Shown here: piece after piece, positions 45,259 through 53,634 of the stretch
Layout: every line of letters starts with the position of its first letter
How positions within the stretch are numbered: the first letter of the stretch is position 1
Source: Teichococcus vastitatis
GTDB lineage: Bacteria > Pseudomonadota > Alphaproteobacteria > Acetobacterales > Acetobacteraceae
DNA: 64,000 nucleotides
Assembly: GCF_003604215.1 (NCBI RefSeq)
Contig: NZ_QXGS01000001.1
Coordinates: 372,001-436,000, forward strand
Reading direction: 5' to 3'
Notes under the pieces: model-generated
What the model saw: only the letters and a program-made list of their open reading frames with translations
Told to the model about the DNA's origin: nothing
The model's database searches: none
Position numbers and translations under genes: made by a program

Positions 45259-46041
45259 TCAGCCCTGGCGTTCGATCATCAGCTGGCGGATCTCGCCGAT
45301 GGCCTTGGCCGGGTTCAGCCCCTTCGGGCAGGTGGCGGCGCAATTCATGATGGTGTGGCAGCGATACAGGCGGAACGGATCCTCGAGGAAGTCGAGGCGC
45401 TCGCCCGTCGCTTCGTCGCGGGAATCCGCGATCCAGCGATAAGCCTGCAGCAGCACGGCCGGGCCGAGATAGCGGTCACCGTTCCACCAGTAGGACGGGC
45501 AGGCGGTGGAGCAGCAGAAGCACAGGATGCACTCCCACAACCCGTCCAGCTTGGAGCGCTCCTCACGCGACTGGCGGCGCTCCTCGTCCGGCGGCGGTGC
45601 CGTCTCGGTCTTGATCCAGGGCTGGATGGAACGCAGCTGAGCGTAGATATGCGTCAGGTCGGGCACCAGATCCTTCAACACCGGCATGTGCGGCAGCGGA
45701 GTGATGCGGACGTCCTTCTTCACGTCCTCGATCGGCTTGAGGCACGCGAGCGTGTTCATGCCGTCGATGTTCATGGCGCAGGAGCCACAGATGCCCTCAC
45801 GACAGGAGCGCCGAAAGGTCAGCGTGGTGTCGACCTCGTTCTTGATCTTGATCAGCGCGTCGAGGACCATCGGGCCGCATTTGTCGAGATCAATCTCGTA
45901 GGTGTCGTAATGCGGGTTCTGTCCCGTGTCGGGATCGAACCGGTAGATCTTGAACGCCTTGACGTTCTTCGCCCCAGCTTCGGCCTTGTAGGTCTTGCCG
46001 GTCTGGATGGTGCTGTTCTTGGGCAGCGTGAAAGTGGCCAT
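45259..46041 (-). CDS. sdhB: Succinate dehydrogenase iron-sulfur subunit
   Basis: A 260-residue subunit with cysteines for all three clusters: 2Fe-2S in [11 protein letters not shown], then 4Fe-4S and 3Fe-4S in [12 protein letters not shown] and [17 protein letters not shown]. It carries electrons from SdhA to ubiquinone in complex II. Last gene of sdhC-sdhD-sdhA-sdhB. Confidence 0.98.
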   Translation of the reverse strand: MATFTLPKNSTIQTGKTYKAEAGAKNVKAFKIYRFDPDTGQNPHYDTYEIDLDKCGPMVLDALIKIKNEVDTTLTFRRSCREGICGSCAMNIDGMNTLACLKPIEDVKKDVRITPLPHMPVLKDLVPDLTHIYAQLRSIQPWIKTETAPPPDEERRQSREERSKLDGLWECILCFCCSTACPSYWWNGDRYLGPAVLLQAYRWIADSRDEATGERLDFLEDPFRLYRCHTIMNCAATCPKGLNPAKAIGEIRQLMIERQG

Positions 46042-46058
46042 GGGGGTGCGGCTCTTCC

Positions 46059-47867
46059 TCAGTACACGCGCGGCTTGGGCGGGAAGACCTGGACCTCGTT
46101 GGTGAGGGTCCGCATCTTCACGTCACGATAATCGAGGCTCACCTGGTACTTGTCGTCGACGCGCGCCAGGGTGTGCTTCATCCAGTTCTGATCGTCGCGC
46201 TCGGGGTAATCCTCCTGCGCATGCGCGCCGCGGGATTCCTTGCGAGCCTCGGCGCCGACCACGGTGGTCAGGGCGTTGCCGATCAGGTTGTCCAGTTCCA
46301 GCGCCTCCACGAGATCGCTGTTCCAGATCAGGCTGCGGTCGGCGATCCTGATGTCCTTATAGGCATCGGCGACCTTGCCCATCTTCTGCACGCCTTCCTT
46401 CAGCAGGTCGGAGGTGCGGAACACCGCAGCATGGGTCTGCATGGTGCGCTGCATCTGCAGGCGCAGCTCGCCCACCGCGGTGCCGCCCTTGGCGTTGCGC
46501 ACGCGGTCCAGGCGGTCGAGCGCATGCTCGCCGGCCTTGGGCGGAAGCGGCGCCTGGCTGGCGCCGGCCTTGATGGTCTCGGCGGCGCGATGGGCGGCGG
46601 CGCGGCCGAACACCACGAGGTCGAGCAGCGAGTTGGTGCCGAGGCGGTTGGCGCCGTGCACCGAAACGCAGGCGGCCTCACCCACCGCCATGAGGCCGGG
46701 AACCACGCGGTCCTGGTCGGTGGCGGAGGGGTTCAGCACCTCGCAGTGGATGTTCGTCGGGATGCCGCCCATGTTGTAGTGGACGGTGGGCAGCATCGGG
46801 ATCGGCTCCTTGGTCACGTCCACGCCGGCGAAGATCTTCGCCGTCTCGGAAATGCCCGGCAGCCGCTCATGCAGCAGGTCGGAGCCGAGATGCTCCAGAT
46901 GCAGGTGGATGTGGTCCTTGTGCGGGCCGACGCCGCGCCCTTCGCGGATCTCCATCGACATGGCGCGGGACACCACGTCGCGGGAGGCCAGATCCTTGGC
47001 CGTCGGGGCATAGCGCTCCATGAAGCGCTCGCCCTCCGAATTGGTCAGGTAGCCGCCCTCGCCGCGGGCACCCTCGGTCACCAGGCAGCCGGAGCCGTAG
47101 ATGCCGGTCGGGTGGAACTGCACGAACTCATTGTCCTGCAGCGGCAGGCCGGCGCGCAGCACCATGCCGCCCCCATCGCCGGTGCAGGTATGGGCGGAGG
47201 TGCAGGAGAAATAGGCGCGGCCATAGCCACCGGTCGCCAGCACCACGGTCTGGGCGCGGAAGCGGTGCATGGAGCCGTCTTCCAGGTTCCAGGCCACCAC
47301 GCCGCGGCAGACGCCTTCCTCCATGATCAGGTCAAGCGCGAAGTATTCCACGAAGAACTCGCAGTTATGCTTCAGGCTCTGCTGGTACAGGGTGTGCAGG
47401 ATGGCGTGGCCCGTGCGGTCGGCGGCGGCACAGGCGCGCATCGCCGGGGTTTTGCCGTAGTTCTGCATGTGGCCGCCGAAAGGCCGCTGATAGATCCTGC
47501 CATCCTCCGTGCGGGAGAACGGCACGCCGTAATGCTCCAGCTCGATGATCGCCGGCACGGCCTCGCGGCACATGTATTCGATGGCATCCTGGTCGCCCAG
47601 CCAATCCGACCCCTTGACGGTGTCGTACATGTGCCAGCGCCAGTCATCCTCGCCCATGTTGCCCAGCGCGGCCCCGACGCCGCCCTGTGCCGCCACGGTG
47701 TGGGAGCGGGTCGGGAAGACCTTGGTGATGCAGGCAGTTTTCAGGCCCGCGGCGCCCATGCCGAAGGTCGCGCGCAACCCCGCACCGCCGGCACCGACCA
47801 CCACGACGTCATAGGTGTGGTCCACGATGCGATAGGCGCCCGAGGAAGGCATGGTGATCGCGTTCAT
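46059..47867 (-). CDS. sdhA: Succinate dehydrogenase flavoprotein subunit
   Basis: A 602-residue flavoprotein. FAD loop [12 protein letters not shown], the covalent-FAD His in [15 protein letters not shown], and the [13 protein letters not shown] active-site segment. It oxidises succinate to fumarate. I take the ATG at 47867 ([10 protein letters not shown]); a TTG at 47888 would add 7 residues and an ATG at 47852 would remove 5. Confidence 0.97.
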   Translation of the reverse strand: MNAITMPSSGAYRIVDHTYDVVVVGAGGAGLRATFGMGAAGLKTACITKVFPTRSHTVAAQGGVGAALGNMGEDDWRWHMYDTVKGSDWLGDQDAIEYMCREAVPAIIELEHYGVPFSRTEDGRIYQRPFGGHMQNYGKTPAMRACAAADRTGHAILHTLYQQSLKHNCEFFVEYFALDLIMEEGVCRGVVAWNLEDGSMHRFRAQTVVLATGGYGRAYFSCTSAHTCTGDGGGMVLRAGLPLQDNEFVQFHPTGIYGSGCLVTEGARGEGGYLTNSEGERFMERYAPTAKDLASRDVVSRAMSMEIREGRGVGPHKDHIHLHLEHLGSDLLHERLPGISETAKIFAGVDVTKEPIPMLPTVHYNMGGIPTNIHCEVLNPSATDQDRVVPGLMAVGEAACVSVHGANRLGTNSLLDLVVFGRAAAHRAAETIKAGASQAPLPPKAGEHALDRLDRVRNAKGGTAVGELRLQMQRTMQTHAAVFRTSDLLKEGVQKMGKVADAYKDIRIADRSLIWNSDLVEALELDNLIGNALTTVVGAEARKESRGAHAQEDYPERDDQNWMKHTLARVDDKYQVSLDYRDVKMRTLTNEVQVFPPKPRVY

Positions 47868-47972
47868 CGTCCAGGTCCGTCCATACAACTGCGCGGCGTG
47901 TTGTTGAGGGGCCGCCGCCTGTGCTTCATTCGACCAAACAAAGATAGTGCGGCTTCGCCGCTCTGAAATGCC

Positions 47973-48368
47973 TCAGACCGCGATCCGCAGCACGGCGAGG
48001 CCGGCTACCAGCGCGAGGATCCAGCAAAGGCCCTTGACGGCCAGGATGCCGCCCGTGCGCACCAGCTCGCCACGGGTGTAATCCTCGATCACCACCTGCA
48101 CGCCGATCGCAGCGTGGTAGAAGGACAGGCCGATGGTGGCCAGCAGCAGCACTGCGTTGAACGGCCGCGCGATCCAGGCCTGCGTCGCCTCAAAGGACTG
48201 GCCGGTCATGGACGCAGCCGAGAACACGAACCACAGGGTCAGGGGCAGCAGGGCGATCGAGGTGACGCGCTGCATCCACCAATGATGCGTGCCGCCCTTG
48301 GCCGAGCCGAGGCCGCGCACCCGGCCGAGCGGGGTGCGCATGGGAAACTTGATGCTGTTGTCGCTCAT
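47973..48368 (-). CDS. sdhD: Succinate dehydrogenase membrane anchor SdhD
   Basis: A 131-residue subunit with three membrane helices. The N-terminal MRTPLGRVRGLGSAKGGTHH and FYHAAIGVQVVIEDY, with the heme/quinone-side His and Tyr, match alphaproteobacterial SdhD. It anchors complex II and shares the quinone site. Confidence 0.93.
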   Translation of the reverse strand: MSDNSIKFPMRTPLGRVRGLGSAKGGTHHWWMQRVTSIALLPLTLWFVFSAASMTGQSFEATQAWIARPFNAVLLLATIGLSFYHAAIGVQVVIEDYTRGELVRTGGILAVKGLCWILALVAGLAVLRIAV

Positions 48369-48378
48369 GATCTCGTTC

Positions 48379-48825
48379 TCAGGCCCAGGCGATGATGGCG
48401 ACCAGCCAGGTCAGCACGGTCATGACGGCGGTGCCGATCAGCACCGCGCGCCCGGTGCGGTGTACCGCGGGCATGTCGCAGCCATAGCCGAAATCCCAGG
48501 CCAGGTGGCGCAGCCCCGCCAGGGTGTGGAACCAGGCCGCGGCCGACAGCCCGAACAGAACCAGGAGGCCCAGAAACGATCCCAGGAACCACTGGACGTC
48601 CGCGAAAGCGTCGGGGCCGCTTGCCGCCGCGGCCAGCCACCACACCATGAAGATCAGCCCGACCGTCCAGGCGCAGCCGGTGATGCGGGCGCCGATCGAC
48701 AGGCCGCTGGTGATCTGCAGCATGTCGTAGACCTGCAGGTGCGGCGATTTCGGCCGCAGGATGCGTGTCCCGTCGGTGCGGATCCCGACATAGGTCGCAT
48801 CACGCAAGTCACTGTTTTTGGACAT
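48379..48825 (-). CDS. sdhC: Succinate dehydrogenase cytochrome b556 subunit
   Basis: A 148-residue subunit with three helices. The RPKSPHLQVYD motif and the heme-ligand region FHTLAGLRHLAWD are present. Start is the ATG at 48825 (MSKNSDLRD) after GGGAT. First gene of the sdh operon, 10 bases before sdhD. Confidence 0.93.
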   Translation of the reverse strand: MSKNSDLRDATYVGIRTDGTRILRPKSPHLQVYDMLQITSGLSIGARITGCAWTVGLIFMVWWLAAAASGPDAFADVQWFLGSFLGLLVLFGLSAAAWFHTLAGLRHLAWDFGYGCDMPAVHRTGRAVLIGTAVMTVLTWLVAIIAWA

Positions 48826-48908
48826 GGACAGATCCCGCTTCCGCACTGAGTACCGGCTGCCCCGTCACGACGCCGGGGCAGCGGCGGGCGAAGCAATGCT
48901 GAAAACCT

Positions 48909-48936
48909 TTTATGGTGCGGTGCCCCATAGCGTCAA
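48909..48936 (-). promoter_or_regulatory. Candidate sdh operon promoter
   Basis: On the minus strand TTGACG (48931-48936), 16 bases, then CATAAA (48909-48914), about 84 bases before the sdhC ATG. The best sigma70 match seen in the window. Confidence 0.5.
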
Positions 48937-49006
48937 CGCGCCGGGAGGGCGAAGTTTCACCCCGGCGGATCACCGAACAGTTCCGTCACCCGGAAAAGGT
49001 CGGGTT

Positions 49007-49033
49007 CCCGCCGCCCGGATCCCGGGCGGCGGG
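49007..49033 (-). terminator. Hairpin after the glycine-zipper lipoprotein gene
   Basis: Perfect 12-base arms CCCGCCGCCCGG and CCGGGCGGCGGG with a 3-base loop, 15 bases after the stop of the lipoprotein gene. A TTTT appears 11 bases further on the minus strand. Confidence 0.65.
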
Positions 49034-49047
49034 CGGCTCACCGGCCC

Positions 49048-49341
49048 TCAATAGCCGCGGTAATAGCCCGGGGAGCCACCATAGCCCTGTTGCCGGTTGT
49101 CGTAATACGGATCGCTCCGCCGCTCCGGCGTGGTGGCTGCGCCGCCCACCGCGCCCAGCGCACCGCCGAGCAGGGCGCCCGTGCCGGCATTGCCGCTCAG
49201 TGAGCCCAGCCCGGCGCCGGCGCCGGCGCCGAGCAGGCCGCCGCCCACGGCGCGCTGACCGGGGCTGGTCGAGTCACAGGCCGCCAAGCCCAGGCCGATG
49301 CCGCCCAGCAGGGCGATCCGCGTCATCGTTGTCCGCATCAT
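49048..49341 (-). CDS. Small lipoprotein with glycine zipper
   Basis: A 97-residue protein. Lipobox LAAC at the end of the signal, then a glycine-zipper helix hairpin (RAVGGGLLGAGAGAGLGS, then GALLGGALGAVGGA) and a Tyr/Gly/Pro-rich tail. Such outer-membrane lipoproteins resemble Slp- or OmpA-linker zipper proteins and have no defined enzyme role. Strong AGGAGG before the double ATG. Confidence 0.8.
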   Translation of the reverse strand: MMRTTMTRIALLGGIGLGLAACDSTSPGQRAVGGGLLGAGAGAGLGSLSGNAGTGALLGGALGAVGGAATTPERRSDPYYDNRQQGYGGSPGYYRGY

Positions 49342-49358
49342 GGAATGTCCTCCTTCAA

Positions 49359-49378
49359 CCTGTTCAACGTGGAACAGG
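49359..49378. repeat. parS-like inverted repeat in the lipoprotein leader
   Basis: CCTGTTC and GAACAGG frame AACGTG. The inner 16 bases (49361-49376) differ by one base from the TGTTCCACGTGGAACA form of the ParB site parS; the mismatch breaks the CACGTG core. It is 8 bases upstream of the AGGAGG of the lipoprotein gene and could also be an mRNA hairpin. Confidence 0.45.
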
Positions 49379-49485
49379 CTGCCGGGGATGCGGGGCGCCG
49401 ACGTGGCGAAAGCGGGGCAATGCCGCCACAAGCCGACACGCCTGCGTGAGGCACCGCCCCGTCCCGTGCCCGGCCCGGCGCAGGC

Positions 49486-50520
49486 TCAGCCTTTGGCGGA
49501 GTCCAGCAGGCCCTGCCGCACCAGTTCCTCGGCGATCTGCACCGCGTTCAGCGCGGCGCCCTTGCGCAGGTTGTCGCCGACGCACCAGAAGGCCAGGCCA
49601 TGGGGAACGGTGGGATCGGCGCGCAGCCGGGACACGAACACCGGATCCTCTCCCGCGACCTCGACCTGGGTGGCGTAGCCGCCATCCTCGCGCCGGTCGA
49701 GCAGGGTCAGCCCCGGAGCCTCGCGCAGCGCCGCCCAGGCCTGCTGCACCGTGATCTCGCTCTCGAACTCCACATGGATAGCCTCGCCATGGCCGATAAA
49801 GGCCGGCACCCGCACCGCCGTGGCCACCACCTGGATGTCGGGGTCGAGGATCTTGCGGGTTTCCACCGCCATTTTCCATTCCTCCTTGGTGAAGCCGTCG
49901 TCGAGGAACTTGTCGATGTGCGGGATGCAGTTGAAGGCGATCGGCTTGGTGAACACCTCGGGCGTCGAAGCGTCGTTGACGAACACGCCGCGGGTTTGGG
50001 TGAACAGCTCGTCCATGGCCTCCTTGCCGGCGCCGGAAACCGACTGGTAGGTGGCCACCACCACCCGCCGGATGCGGGCAATGGCGTGCAGCGGCTTCAG
50101 CGCCAGCACCATCTGGATGGTGGAGCAGTTCGGGTTGGCGATGATGCGGCGCCTGCGGAAGCCTGCCAGGGCCTGCGGATTGACCTCCGGCACCACCAGC
50201 GGCACGTCCGGCTCCATGCGGAAATGGGAGGTGTTGTCGATGACCACGCACCCCGCCGCCGCGGCGCGCGGCGCATGGATGGCGGAAACCGAGGCGCCGG
50301 GCGAGAACAGGCCGAGATCGGTGCCCTGGAAGTCGAAGGTCTCCAGGTTGCGGACCTTGAGCACCTGCTTCTCGCCAAAGGAGATCTGCTGCCCGGCGGA
50401 GCGCGGCGAGGCCAGGGCCACCACCTCGCTGACCGGGAACTGGCGCTCGGCCAGGGTCTTCAGCATCTCGCGGCCCACATTGCCTGTGGCGCCGACGACG
50501 GCGACGCGGTAGCCCACCAT
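49486..50520 (-). CDS. asd: Aspartate-semialdehyde dehydrogenase
   Basis: A 344-residue enzyme reducing aspartyl phosphate to the semialdehyde for Thr, Met, Lys and diaminopimelate synthesis. NADP loop VVGATGNVGREML, catalytic Cys132 in NPNCSTIQM and the hydride-site CIPHIDKF. The ATG at 50520 has AAGGAAG upstream. The frame is open far upstream, but that part is antisense to the DUF1489 gene and not coding. Confidence 0.97.
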   Translation of the reverse strand: MVGYRVAVVGATGNVGREMLKTLAERQFPVSEVVALASPRSAGQQISFGEKQVLKVRNLETFDFQGTDLGLFSPGASVSAIHAPRAAAAGCVVIDNTSHFRMEPDVPLVVPEVNPQALAGFRRRRIIANPNCSTIQMVLALKPLHAIARIRRVVVATYQSVSGAGKEAMDELFTQTRGVFVNDASTPEVFTKPIAFNCIPHIDKFLDDGFTKEEWKMAVETRKILDPDIQVVATAVRVPAFIGHGEAIHVEFESEITVQQAWAALREAPGLTLLDRREDGGYATQVEVAGEDPVFVSRLRADPTVPHGLAFWCVGDNLRKGAALNAVQIAEELVRQGLLDSAKG

Positions 50521-50693
50521 GCGGTTCTTCCTTGTATGCCGGTGCCGGCCCACGCCGCACCGGGACGTTGGCGGGGCAGTTCCGGTCTGGCGTGAGGTCG
50601 GGGCTGCCTTACTCCGCGGCCGGACCGGCGCGCAACGCCTTTGGCCGTCCGGGCACCCTTGCCCGGCGCGCCGCGCGGCGTAGATGTGGCACC

Positions 50694-51119
50694 ATGCTGC
50701 ATATCCTGAAGCTGAGCGTGGGCCCGCGCGACGTGGCCTCGCTGCGCGCCGCCCAGGCCCGGAGGGTCGAGCTCGATCCGCCCCTGCGCCACCTGACCCG
50801 CATGGCGCCGAAGCGCGCCGCAGAGGTGCTGGACGGCGGTTCGCTGTACTGGGTGGTGGCAGGCTATGCCTGCGTCCGCCAGCGCATCCTCGACATCCGC
50901 ACCGAGGCGGGCTCCGACGGCACGCCGCATGCGGCGCTGGTGCTGGACCCGGAGCTGGTGGCGGTGGCGGCGCGGCCGGTGAAGCCGTTCCAGGGCTGGC
51001 GGTACCTGGAGGCGATGGCCGCGCCTTCCGACCTGGTGGCCGGCGCCACCGACAGCAGCGGCATCGCCGCCCTGCCGCCCGCACTGCGCCAGGAACTGCA
51101 GGCATTGTGCCTAATCTGA
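50694..51119 (+). CDS. DUF1489 family protein
   Basis: A 141-residue protein starting MLHILKLSVGPRDVASLRA and containing RRAAEVLDGGSLYWVVAGYA in similar form to DUF1489, a family nearly limited to alphaproteobacteria and of unknown function. Divergent from asd, 173 bases apart. Confidence 0.82.
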   Translation: MLHILKLSVGPRDVASLRAAQARRVELDPPLRHLTRMAPKRAAEVLDGGSLYWVVAGYACVRQRILDIRTEAGSDGTPHAALVLDPELVAVAARPVKPFQGWRYLEAMAAPSDLVAGATDSSGIAALPPALRQELQALCLI

Positions 51120-51463
51120 GCCCGGGGAAAACCGCGGCGCGGGCATAGAATGGCACAGATGACCGCGATTTCAGCTCCGGCCCATCCCGACGACAGCCCG
51201 GGTGGTGAAGGCTGAGCACCGAGGCGCGGAAAGGCCGGACCGGAGCCGGGACCGCCGCCTCATCCGGAACGCTTCCATACCCGGACCGCTTCGCTGGCTG
51301 TTCGCGCCCCACCTGTTCCTGCCATGCCGCAAGGGCGGGCCAAAGGCCGGACCTCGATACCAGGCGGCACCTTTGTTTCCCGGCAGGTCGCCGCTTGGGA
51401 TGCCGGCCCTCCTCGAGACGGGGCCGGCGACTTGGGCCGGCCGGAGCGATCCGGCCGGCCTTT
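51120..51463. other. 344-base gap with plus-strand hairpins
   Basis: No gene-like frame. It holds a possible -10 (TAGAAT at about 51148), a GC-rich hairpin GCCGGCCC/GGGCCGGC near 51400-51430, and directly after it the strong plus-strand terminator at 51435-51465. This is far (over 300 bases) from the DUF1489 stop, so a small RNA ending here is possible. Confidence 0.35.
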
Positions 51464-51465
51464 TT
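51435..51465 (+). terminator. Strong terminator, plus strand
   Basis: Perfect 11-base arms GGCCGGCCGGA and TCCGGCCGGCC around GCGA, followed by TTTTT on the plus strand. Its tail overlaps the hyfI stop codon (51464-51466), so the same stem can also end the hyf-like operon on the minus strand. Confidence 0.8.
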
Positions 51466-52138
51466 ACCCCTGGTTCCGGAAGCCGGGCTCCGCGCGCGGC
51501 GGCATGCCGGCCGGCACCTCGTCCTCGTCGCGCTGCGCTTCCACCAGCGCCAGCAATCCTTCCAGCATCAGCCCCGGCGAGGGCGGGCAGCCCGGGATCA
51601 CCAGATCCACCGGCAGCACCTGCCCCACCCCGCCCTCCACGGCGTAGCTGTCGCGGAACACGCCGCCATCCAGCGCGCAATCGCCCACCGCCACCACCCA
51701 TCTCGGTTCCGGCGCGCAGTGCCAGGCCCGCTGCATCGCCTCGGTCATGTTGCGGCAGGCCGGGCCGGTGACCAGCAGCACGTCGGCATGCCGCGGCGAG
51801 GCCACGAAACGCAGCCCGAGGCGCTCCAGATCGTACACCACGCCGGACAGGCCGTTGATCTCCAGCTCGCAGCCATTGCAGGAGCCGGAGCCGACGTGGC
51901 GGATCGCCAGGCTGCGCCCGAGCCGGGCCCGGGCCGCCGCATCGAGCCGCTCGATCAGCGCCGACACCGTGATTTCCGGCACGGGCGGGGCCGGATCGGT
52001 CTGCGGACCGCGCAGCAGGTCACGGACGAGGCGTGGCAACAACATGGGCGGCCAGGACAGGCCGGCCAGGGCCTGCCGCAACGGCGTCCAGGGGGGTGGC
52101 GGACCGGTATCGGTGGCCGGTTCCGGCGTGTCGCTCAC
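51464..52138 (-). CDS. hyfI: Hyf-like complex, NuoB/HyfI-type Fe-S subunit
   Basis: A 224-residue small subunit homologous to HyfI of hydrogenase 4 and NuoB of complex I. The four cysteines expected for the N2-type 4Fe-4S cluster are present: Cys87 and Cys90 (GSCNGCE), Cys154 (VGDCALDGG) and Cys184 (IPGCPPSP). It would sit at the membrane-facing end of the electron wire, next to the quinone pocket or active site in HyfG. A Pro-rich N-terminal extension of about 50 residues precedes the conserved domain. The start is a GTG overlapping the hyfG stop (GTGA). Last gene of the operon. The acceptor and donor are not known. Confidence 0.85.
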   Translation of the reverse strand: MSDTPEPATDTGPPPPWTPLRQALAGLSWPPMLLPRLVRDLLRGPQTDPAPPVPEITVSALIERLDAAARARLGRSLAIRHVGSGSCNGCELEINGLSGVVYDLERLGLRFVASPRHADVLLVTGPACRNMTEAMQRAWHCAPEPRWVVAVGDCALDGGVFRDSYAVEGGVGQVLPVDLVIPGCPPSPGLMLEGLLALVEAQRDEDEVPAGMPPRAEPGFRNQG

Positions 52139-53634
52139 AGGTCCACCCCGCTGTAGCTGGCGTTGAACGATCGGTTGCAGAGGGGGAAATCGGCAAGGAT
52201 GCCGTTCTGCATCGCCGCCTCCAGCAGCGGCCAATGCAGCCAGGAGGGATCGCGGGCGAAGCAGGCGCGGATCAGCCCATTCTCATCGAGCGCCATCCAG
52301 CACAGCACCTCGCCGCGGAAGCCTTCCACCAGCGCCACGCCTTCCCCGCCCTGGACCGGCAGGGCCAGCAGGGTCTCGCCCGGCTCCAGCCGCGCGAGCA
52401 GGGTCTCGGCCATGGACAGGGATTGCTCCAGCTCGGCCATGCGCAGCGCCAGCCGCGCTTCCACATCGCCGCTGCGCAGCACCGGCACGGTGAAGGCCAC
52501 GGCGTCATAGGGGGCATAGGCGCGGTTGCGCCGGGCATCGAAATCCCGCCCCGAGGCACGGCCAACGAAGCCGCCAGCGGCGAAGCGCCCTGCCAGCGCC
52601 GGGTGCAGCACCCCGGTGCCGGCCAGTCGGTCCTGCAGGCCGGCCTGTTCCTCGCTGATCCGTCGCAGGGCCGGGAACTCGGCCTGGATCCCGGCCAAGG
52701 CTGCGCGCAGCGTGTCGGGGCCGCTGCGCGCGATGTCGATGGACACGCCGCCGGGCACCACGCGGTCCATCATCAGGCGGTGGCCGAAGGCGGCCTCCTG
52801 CGCCCGCAGCAGGGCCTCGCGCAGCACGCCGCACCGCGCCTGCGGCCAGGCGAAGCCGGCATCGTTGCAGAGCGCGCCCCAATCGTTCAGGTGGTTGGCG
52901 ATGCGCTCCAGCTCGGCCATCACGCCGCGTAGCAGGATGGCACGCGGCGGCGGGGTGAGGTCCAGGGCCGCCTCCGCCGCGGCGGCGAAGGCCCAGGAAT
53001 GCGCCACGGTGGAGTCGCCCGAGATCCGTGCCGCGAAGCGGGCCGCCGCGCGCGGCGACTTGCCGCGCATCAGCCCCAGCGTGCCCTTGTGGGCGTAGCC
53101 GAGCCGCGCTTCCAGCCGCACCACCCTCTCGCCCTGCACGTGGAAGCGGAAATGTCCCGGCTCGGTTACCCCGCCATGGACAGGGCCCACCGGCACCTGG
53201 TGGACACCCTCCCCCAGGGCCGGCAGGAAACCGGGCTGCGGCGGCTCGGCCATGTTGGGCTGCGGCCGGGCGGATAGCGGCGCCATGGCAGGCCACCGGC
53301 CATGGTCGAGCCAGGATCGGCCATCCGTTCCGCCCTCGGCGCGCAGGCCCCACAGATCGGCCACGGCGCGCTCGAACCAGGCGGCGGCAGGGCGCACCGG
53401 CGACAGCGCCGGGTAGCTGGCTTCCGCCAGCGGAAGCGTGGTCAGCAGCAGCCCGTCCGCGCCGTGAAAGGCGGCGTGCACGGCGCCTTGCTCCGCCCAC
53501 AAGCCCAGGAAATCCAGCTCCGGCTCGTCGCCCAGGGCCGCGCGCAGCTGCAGCCATTGCGAAGGATGCAGCTCGTGCCGGAAGCCGACGCGGGCGGCCC
53601 CCTGGCGGATCAGCTTCGTGGCGGGGCGGCTCAT
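52135..53634 (-). CDS. hyfG: Hyf-like large subunit without NiFe ligands (NuoC-NuoD type)
   Basis: A 499-residue fusion of a NuoC-like N-terminal domain (about 1-115, with ERAVADLWGLRAEGGTDGRS) and a NuoD/hydrogenase large-subunit domain (GPVHGGVTEPGHFRF near 150-164). In hydrogenases two CxxC motifs bind NiFe. Here the first site reads RISGDSTVAHS (203-213) and the second ARDPSWLHW (460-468): all four cysteines are absent, so it cannot be a NiFe enzyme. The C-terminus ADFPLCNRSFNASYSG is characteristic of this cysteine-less branch. It resembles energy-converting hydrogenase-related (Ehr) proteins and may reduce quinone. Overlaps hyfF by ATGA. Confidence 0.85.
   Translation of the reverse strand: MSRPATKLIRQGAARVGFRHELHPSQWLQLRAALGDEPELDFLGLWAEQGAVHAAFHGADGLLLTTLPLAEASYPALSPVRPAAAWFERAVADLWGLRAEGGTDGRSWLDHGRWPAMAPLSARPQPNMAEPPQPGFLPALGEGVHQVPVGPVHGGVTEPGHFRFHVQGERVVRLEARLGYAHKGTLGLMRGKSPRAAARFAARISGDSTVAHSWAFAAAAEAALDLTPPPRAILLRGVMAELERIANHLNDWGALCNDAGFAWPQARCGVLREALLRAQEAAFGHRLMMDRVVPGGVSIDIARSGPDTLRAALAGIQAEFPALRRISEEQAGLQDRLAGTGVLHPALAGRFAAGGFVGRASGRDFDARRNRAYAPYDAVAFTVPVLRSGDVEARLALRMAELEQSLSMAETLLARLEPGETLLALPVQGGEGVALVEGFRGEVLCWMALDENGLIRACFARDPSWLHWPLLEAAMQNGILADFPLCNRSFNASYSGVDL

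Noticed and set aside
50521..51312. N-terminal extension of asd by 264 codons
   Set aside because: Asd begins with MVGYRVAVVGATGNVG at 50520 behind AAGGAAG; the extension is antisense to the DUF1489 gene and not protein-like.
52135..53634. Reading the hyf-like operon as a functional NiFe hydrogenase or formate hydrogenlyase
   Set aside because: The four NiFe-binding cysteines are absent from HyfG and no maturation or formate dehydrogenase genes are nearby.
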